Shown piece by piece: positions 58,771-64,000 of a DNA stretch of 64,000 bases. Numbering within the stretch: position 1 is the first letter of the stretch; each line of letters begins with the position of its first letter. A model generated the notes under the pieces. It was not told the DNA's origin and did not search any database. It worked only from the letters and a program-made list of their open reading frames with translations. The position numbers and the translations under genes were made by a program. This stretch comes from Ascochyta rabiei (lineage: Eukaryota > Ascomycota > Dothideomycetes > Pleosporales > Didymellaceae), in contig NC_082412.1 of assembly GCF_004011695.2 (NCBI RefSeq), positions 310,001 to 374,000 of the forward strand, read 5' to 3'.

Positions 58771-59059
58771 CGCGGGCTGGGGGACGATCCTTTGTACTTC
58801 TCTGTTCATATCCTCGATGCGTTTTCAGCGTCGATAGCTTGTATACCCAAATGTTTTCAACGGCGCATTAGCGGACACGGAGAGATGACAGCATTCGCAT
58901 AGATCTTGGCGCATTCACCGGACTCTGAATGAAAAAAGGGCTGTGGGAGGCCCCGCAGGGAGGGGCTAGATGTTCTTTGTATACCCGCCGATGTCACGAG
59001 ACTCGGCTTCCTAGTTAGGTTTTCGAGTAACGTGGAGGAGAGGTTGTGTTTGTGGATAG

Positions 59060-59300
59060 GTAGCAGACCCAAACACGTGCGTAGAGTGAAGCATCACTAG
59101 CCATGAAGATGAGCTGTCAAGACGACATGTAGCAGACGCAAACACGTGCGATGGAGTGAAGCATCACCAGCCATGAAGATGAGCTGTCAAGACGACAGGT
59201 AGCAGACCCAAACACGCTATAGAGTGAAGCATCACTAGCCATGAAGATGAGCTGTCAAGACGACAGGTAGCAGACCCAAATACGCTATAGAGTGAAGTGT
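59060..59300. repeat. 68-70 bp minisatellite upstream of MVP1
   Basis: Units begin GTAGCAGACCCAAA at 59060, 59129, 59199 and 59267. The first three are 69, 70 and 68 bp and about 90% alike; the fourth is cut short near 59300. They lie in the 58771-59638 region between palH and MVP1, about 340 bp before the MVP1 start. No gene is seen in that region. Confidence 0.95.
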
Positions 59301-59517
59301 CTGTCAAGACAACATGCACTCGGCGACGTTCGAGACGGGGATGCAAGATACGAGGTGCATGCACCAGCCACCCCCAAAGAGTCCAAGCTCCTCTAGCCGC
59401 GGGCCGTTCAAGGCACAGCTCGCCGCATGTCGACACAGCGCGAGTGCTCGTGCTATCTGCTATCCTCACCTCGGGCGCCTCTCGTCTGGTCTGTCGCGCT
59501 CTAGGGTCTCTCTCCGT

Positions 59518-59597
59518 CCTCACTTGCCACTTGCCACTTGCCACCTGCCACTTGCCACTTGCCACCTGCCACCTGCCACCTGCCACCTGCAACCTGC
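59518..59597. repeat. 7 bp tandem array upstream of MVP1
   Basis: About eleven copies of CCACTTG or CCACCTG end 42 bp before the MVP1 ATG, probably in the promoter or 5' UTR. Confidence 0.95.
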
Positions 59598-59638
59598 GGC
59601 TTCTTGCAGAAGCATTGCGCGTGCACCTCGAGACGACA

Positions 59639-61948
59639 ATGTCCCTGTTCGGCGATGACGACGTGCCGTCGCGCTCCAAGCCGTCGGCCGGCCTCTTCGA
59701 CGACGACGACCAGAAGGCGGCGGGCAAGTCGAGCAGCGGCCTGTTTGACGACGGCTTCGACGCCAACGACTCGCCATGGGCGTTCCCGACCCCCAAGAAA
59801 GGCGACCGCGGCTCGCTGGTCAAGTCGCTGCTGCCCGCCTCGGACGTGCCCGACGCCTACATCGACGCCTTCGACGCCCTGCTCCATGCAGCGGACGGCG
59901 CTGGCGGCAGCAGCATCAGCATGGACGACGTCAGGAAGCTCCTGAGCGCGAGCGGGCTGCCGAGCGACACACAGTCCCAGATCCTGGACGTGGTAGCGCA
60001 GCCTGGCCAGGGCGCCGCGGGACTGGGCCGGAATGAGTTCAACGTGCTCTTCGCACTCGTGGGCCTCGCGCAGGAAGGCGACGACGTCACGCTCGACAGC
60101 GTGGACGAGCGCAAGCGCAACCTCCCCACGCCGTCCGTACCGCTGCCCAACGCGTCCAGGCCCGAACCACCGGCGCCCGCGCCGCAAGAGCAGCCACCCC
60201 CCACGCCGCCCATGCCGCGGCCGCTCCCCGACCAGCACACACCGAGCCCGGGCAGGTCGCGCGCGCCCTTCCGCAAGCAGTCCTTTGGCGACCCGGAGGC
60301 AGATCCCTGGGGCAGCCCGGACCTGCACAACGGACACAACCACAACAGCTACCCCTCGGTGCCTGCACAAACAAACGGCACCACCCCTCATCCCACTCCG
60401 CGCACAACGAGCCAGTTCACGACACACTCTGCGACCGACCAGACCACGCCGCAGGCTGCTGCTCCACCTCCCAGCTCACTCCCCAGTGACGGTGGCTGGG
60501 GCGGCTATGGCGGAGGCTCCAGCGCGCCATACAGCGCTCCAGATCTCAGCTCGGGCGGCTTCCAGGACGCGCCAGCAGGTCACCACGGCGGTGCTAGCGC
60601 CCCGTCTGGACTGAGCGGCTCCCTCGGTCGGCTTCCAGGCGGATCTGGCAACGAAGAGATCATTACCATCACCGCCATCGCCGAGAAGGAAGGCCTGTTC
60701 ATGTTCCAACACCGCAACTACGAAGTCGGGAGCAACCGCCGTGCGAACAAGGTCGTCCGCAGATACAGTGACTTTGTCTGGTTACTCGACTGCCTGCACA
60801 AGCGCTTTCCCTTTAGGCAGCTGCCTCTGTTACCTCCCAAGAGAGTCGGCAGTGAGTAACCATCCAGTCCCTGTTACGATAGATGTTGAAAGTTCTTAGT
60901 CAATGGCAACCCTATAGCCGCTGATGCGAGCTTCCTCGAGAAACGAAGGAAAGGCTTGGTCCGCTTTACAAATGCGCTTGTTCGCCACCCTGTTCTTGCG
61001 CAAGAGCAGCTCGTCGTCATGTTTCTCACAGTACCTACCGTAAGCCTGCTGGCTGCTCTACCGATCTGCACCGAGCTGACAGAACACAGGAGCTCTCCGT
61101 CTGGCGAAAACAGGCGAACCTGTCCGTTCAAGAAGAATTCACCGGCAAGACTCTGCCGCCAGACCTCGAGGACTCTCTCCCCAAGACCCTCCCCGAACTC
61201 AGCGATACAGTCCGGTCGGGTGTGCGTCGAAGCGCGGAAACCTACATCCACCTCTGCAGCATGATGGAGCGACTCACAAGACGCAACGAAGGTATGGCTG
61301 CTGAATACCTCCGCTTCTCGCAAGCCCTCGGCTCCCTTACAGAAATCTCACAAGAGACGTACGCTGTTGATACCAATGACGTCCCGCTGCTGAACGAGGG
61401 CCTGAAGTCGACAGCTAGACATTTGGATCAGTCGAAACAGCTGCTCGAAGACGAGGCACGGGGATGGGAGGAAGGTGTGCTCGAGGATCTCAAGAGGCAA
61501 CGAGACGCACTGGTCAGTCTACGGGACATGTTTGATCGCCGGGACAAGTATGCAAAGGACAACATCCCAGCGCTTGAGAGGCGGATAGCCAACAACGAGA
61601 CGAAGCTGCAGAACATCAGAAACAAGCCAGCCGAGTTGATCAAGCCCGGCGAAGCGGAGAAGGTGGAAGACGCCATTTCCAGGGTAAGTCGAGCATTCAG
61701 CCCATCTGTGCGTACAGGCTCAGGCTGACTCTTCACAGGACAAGGACTCGATCGTCCAACAACACGCCCGCGGCGTTTTCATCAAGGAATGCATACGCGA
61801 CGAACTCGTCTACTTCCAAAAGAGCCAGTACCACGTCTCGCGGCTCCACCAGGAATGGAGTCAAGAGCGCGTCAAGTATGCGGAGCTGCAGGCAGACAAC
61901 TGGAGAGCGTTGAGCGAGGAGGTGGAGAGCATGCCTACAGCGGACTAG
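59639..61948 (+). CDS. MVP1: sorting nexin MVP1
   Basis: Exons 59639-60851, 60900-61039, 61090-61683 and 61739-61948, with introns of 48, 50 and 55 bp (GTGAGT, GTAAGC, GTAAGT donors), encode 718 residues. The N-terminus has acidic/aromatic motifs ([28 protein letters not shown]). An EH-like helical region follows (about 60-145), then a Pro/Gln/Ser-rich linker. The PX domain starts near 340: [59 protein letters not shown]. It should bind PI3P through Arg-Tyr-Ser-Asp-Phe. A BAR-type helical domain follows to the end. Mvp1 acts on endosomes in retromer-linked and independent recycling, with Vps1. The frame is open upstream but has no ATG, so the start is firm. Confidence 0.93.
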
Positions 61949-62275
61949 GAAGCCGAGGTGGTTCAGGACTCGGATGAACTGCCTCTTGCCGTGTTGAGAG
62001 AGCGTTTGCTAGCGAGCGCCGTGTGAGGCGTGCGGGTGGTGCAAGCAGGACGGCGTGGTTTGTACATGTTTGCGATGCATCTCTGGGGGAAGGGTCGGTA
62101 GGTGTATATATCCTCATCGTTGGTTGACTTGGTGGGATGGGAATTTGCAAGATTGGTGTCGTGCACCTTGTATGATTTTCTTCTCCGCTTGCCCTCGATC
62201 GTGTGCTTCACAACTACGAGTGTTCGAAATGGACCGAGGAGTCGGGAAGTGGGAACTGCGGAGGACATGGCTGGC

Positions 62276-62399
62276 CATTGTCAAGATCGAGCGAGGGTGC
62301 CATGGCCATTGACAAAATCGAGCGAGGGTGCCATGGTCATTGACAAAATCGAGCGAGGGTGCCATGGTCATTGTCAAAATCGAGCGAGGCGGTGCCATG
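62276..62399. repeat. 31 bp tandem repeat, four copies
   Basis: Copies begin CATTG at 62276, 62307, 62338 and 62369, each containing AATCGAGCGAGGGTGCCATGG with few differences. They sit in the 61949-62646 region between MVP1 and SCC3, about 250-370 bp upstream of the SCC3 start. Confidence 0.96.
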
Positions 62400-62434
62400 A
62401 CGCGGGTTGTTGAGCTAGGACCAAACCGCGAGAC

Positions 62435-62581
62435 GCGCCTGCACCAAGCTCCCCGCAACATCACAGCTGCCATTGAGCTCGACGCGCCTGTACCAAGCTC
62501 CCCTCAACATCACAGCTGCCATTGAGCTCGACGCGCCTGTACCAAGCTCCCCTCAACATCACAGCTGCCATTGAGCTCGAC
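62435..62581. repeat. 49 bp tandem repeat, three copies
   Basis: Copies at 62435-62483, 62484-62532 and 62533-62581. The second and third are identical and the first differs at two positions; a fourth copy begins and fades. The array ends about 65 bp before the SCC3 ATG. Confidence 0.97.
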
Positions 62582-62646
62582 GCGCCTTTGCCCTCGGCCT
62601 TGCTACTTTCCTGCCAACCCACCACGCCACACAGCGCGCAAGCACC

Positions 62647-62788
62647 ATGAGCGCGGCAGTTGCGGCGTCTGAGGCCGGCGACGCCCCCTCGGCGAGCGCG
62701 CGACGCAAGTCCGGACGCGTGACGAAGAAGCCCGAAAAGTTCACGCCGGGCGCCAGTCCCACGGGAAGCAGCAAGAGGAAGCGTGGCG

Positions 62789-62824
<36 letters not shown>

Positions 62825-64000
62825 GCGACAGCGGACCAGACGCGGACGAAACATCGTCGGAAGAGGACGACGAGAGCACCGAGGGCGAGCCAGACGAAGA
62901 GGAACTGAGGGAGCGGCGGCGCAGGACCAAGGGCAAAACGCCTGCAAAACGCCCCGCGCCGAAGAAGGCAAAGACCAATGGAAAGAGCGTCACGCTGGCG
63001 ATGCGCCCCGCCACAGGCGCGCCCAGGAAAGCAAGCCGGCCGCGCAAAGCACCTGTGCGCAAGAGCATTCTGGCTGCACACGAGACGGAAGGGCTCTACG
63101 GTAAGCATACGGCGAGCATGTGCACGAGCGAGTAGAGCTGACGCGCTGCAGTCGACGTCTTTGCCAGCGGCGACCGCCTCGAGGACATCACGGCGCGCTG
63201 GATCGCGCGATTCAACGAGCACGAGGCGCAAGCCGTCGCCGAGATTGTCAACTTCGTACTGCGCGCCGCCGGTTGCAGCCTGCGCATCGACGAAGACGAC
63301 ATCGCCGACCCGGACAACGCGCCGAGTCGCGTCGCAGAGCTCCAGGAAGAGTTCCAGGCGCAAGACGTGACCGAATATCCGCTCATCGCCAAAGCAAAGG
63401 ACGGCGGCGGCCAGGCGTTCAGACACGCCTTGCACCGCTTCTTCCTCACGCTCGTCCAGAGCATCGCCCAGTCCGGACTCATGTACGAGCACCAGGAGCT
63501 GCTCGAGAACACGGCCGTCTGGATTGGCGCCATGTCCTCGAGTGGCAACCGGCCCTTCCGGCACACGGCTACAGTCGCAGCATTGGCCATTACCACAGCG
63601 CTCGCCTCGGCAGCCGCAGACATTGTCGAAAACACAGCGAAAAAGATGCGGCAAAGCGAGTCTGAAGCGAACAAGTCGCGCGTCAACAAAGCTCGTGTCT
63701 CTGCAGCAAACCAGGAGGTCGACGACTACAACGCGAAGCTCGAGGCCGTCGACGGCGCACTCAATGACTGGTTCAGTCTGGTGTACGTCCACCGATACCG
63801 CGACGTGGACCCCCACATCAGAGTGGACTGCGTTGGAGCGCTGGCAGACTGGATCATCACATACCCAGACAAGTTCTTCGACGGCAGCCATCTGCGCTAC
63901 CTTGGCTGGGTCCTCTCAGATCCAAACTCACCTACACGCGTCGAGGTGCTGCACCAGCTGGCGAGGCTGTTCGGTGACAAAGACAAGCTCGCTGGACTGA
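62647..64000 (+). CDS. SCC3: cohesin subunit SCC3/STAG (Psc3), 3' end beyond window
   Basis: Exon 1 (62647-63100) and exon 2 (63152 to the window edge), joined across a 51 bp intron (GTAAGC donor, CTGAC branch, CAG acceptor), give 434 residues so far. The N-terminal 145 are disordered, basic and acidic, with a (Asn-Asp)n run at about 48-58 encoded by GACAAC repeats. The STAG-type helical fold starts at VFASGDRLEDITARWIARFNEH. FVLRAAGCSLRIDEDDIADPD is typical of Scc3 proteins, as is the conserved stromalin region at the right end (VYVHRYRDVDPHIRVDCVGAL and ADWIITYPDKFFDGSHLRYLGWVLSD). Scc3 binds Scc1/Rad21 and DNA and is required for sister-chromatid cohesion in the nucleus. The rest of the HEAT-repeat body lies outside the window. 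Confidence 0.93.

Overview
The window is nuclear DNA of a filamentous ascomycete, most probably a dothideomycete. Genes are single transcription units on both strands. Most introns I could place are 44-73 bp, with GTAAGT/GTANGY donors, CTAAC/CTGAC branch sites and CAG/TAG acceptors. Filamentous-ascomycete families (PalH, fungal-type rhodopsin-like 7TM, ArAE/FUSC transporter, UbiA, nitrilase) sit among conserved housekeeping genes. A Tc1/mariner relic carries RIP-like transition damage. The class assignment is inference; the fungal assignment is firm.

Layout. 1-7.7 kb is accessory-looking: a UbiA prenyltransferase cut by the left edge, a gene-free stretch with a degenerate inverted-repeat element, a four-exon secreted protein of unknown family, a nitrilase and a rhodopsin-like membrane protein. 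8.1-16.1 kb holds RRP5 and CDT2, head to head. 17.2-24.5 kb holds a possible quaternary-amine catabolic neighbourhood: a Rieske oxygenase of the choline/glycine-betaine type, a divergent dimethylglycine-dehydrogenase-like flavoprotein and a glyoxalase II. A dead Tc1/mariner copy follows (24.6-25.9 kb). 26.4-33.7 kb holds ELG1 and a UTP8-like gene, head to head. 34-40 kb holds an old-yellow-enzyme-like oxidoreductase, ALB1 and a membrane-anchored ubiquitin protease. 40.5-48.3 kb holds an ArAE/FUSC transporter and two hypothetical genes. 50.4-54.2 kb holds ribosomal protein eL32 and DCN1; a 1.6 kb DCN1 intron encloses another same-strand ORF. 56.3-64 kb holds PalH, MVP1 and the start of cohesin SCC3.

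Functional links. RRP5, the UTP8-like gene, ALB1 and eL32 serve ribosome assembly. CDT2, ELG1, DCN1 and SCC3 serve replication, cullin-ligase control and cohesion. The Rieske/DMGDH pair could act in sequence on methylated amines. Several plus-strand genes (CDT2, the ubiquitin protease, PalH, MVP1, SCC3) have tandem repeats of unrelated units just upstream of their start codons.

Splice models were made by eye from donor, branch and acceptor motifs and reading-frame continuity. They are predictions, not transcript evidence.
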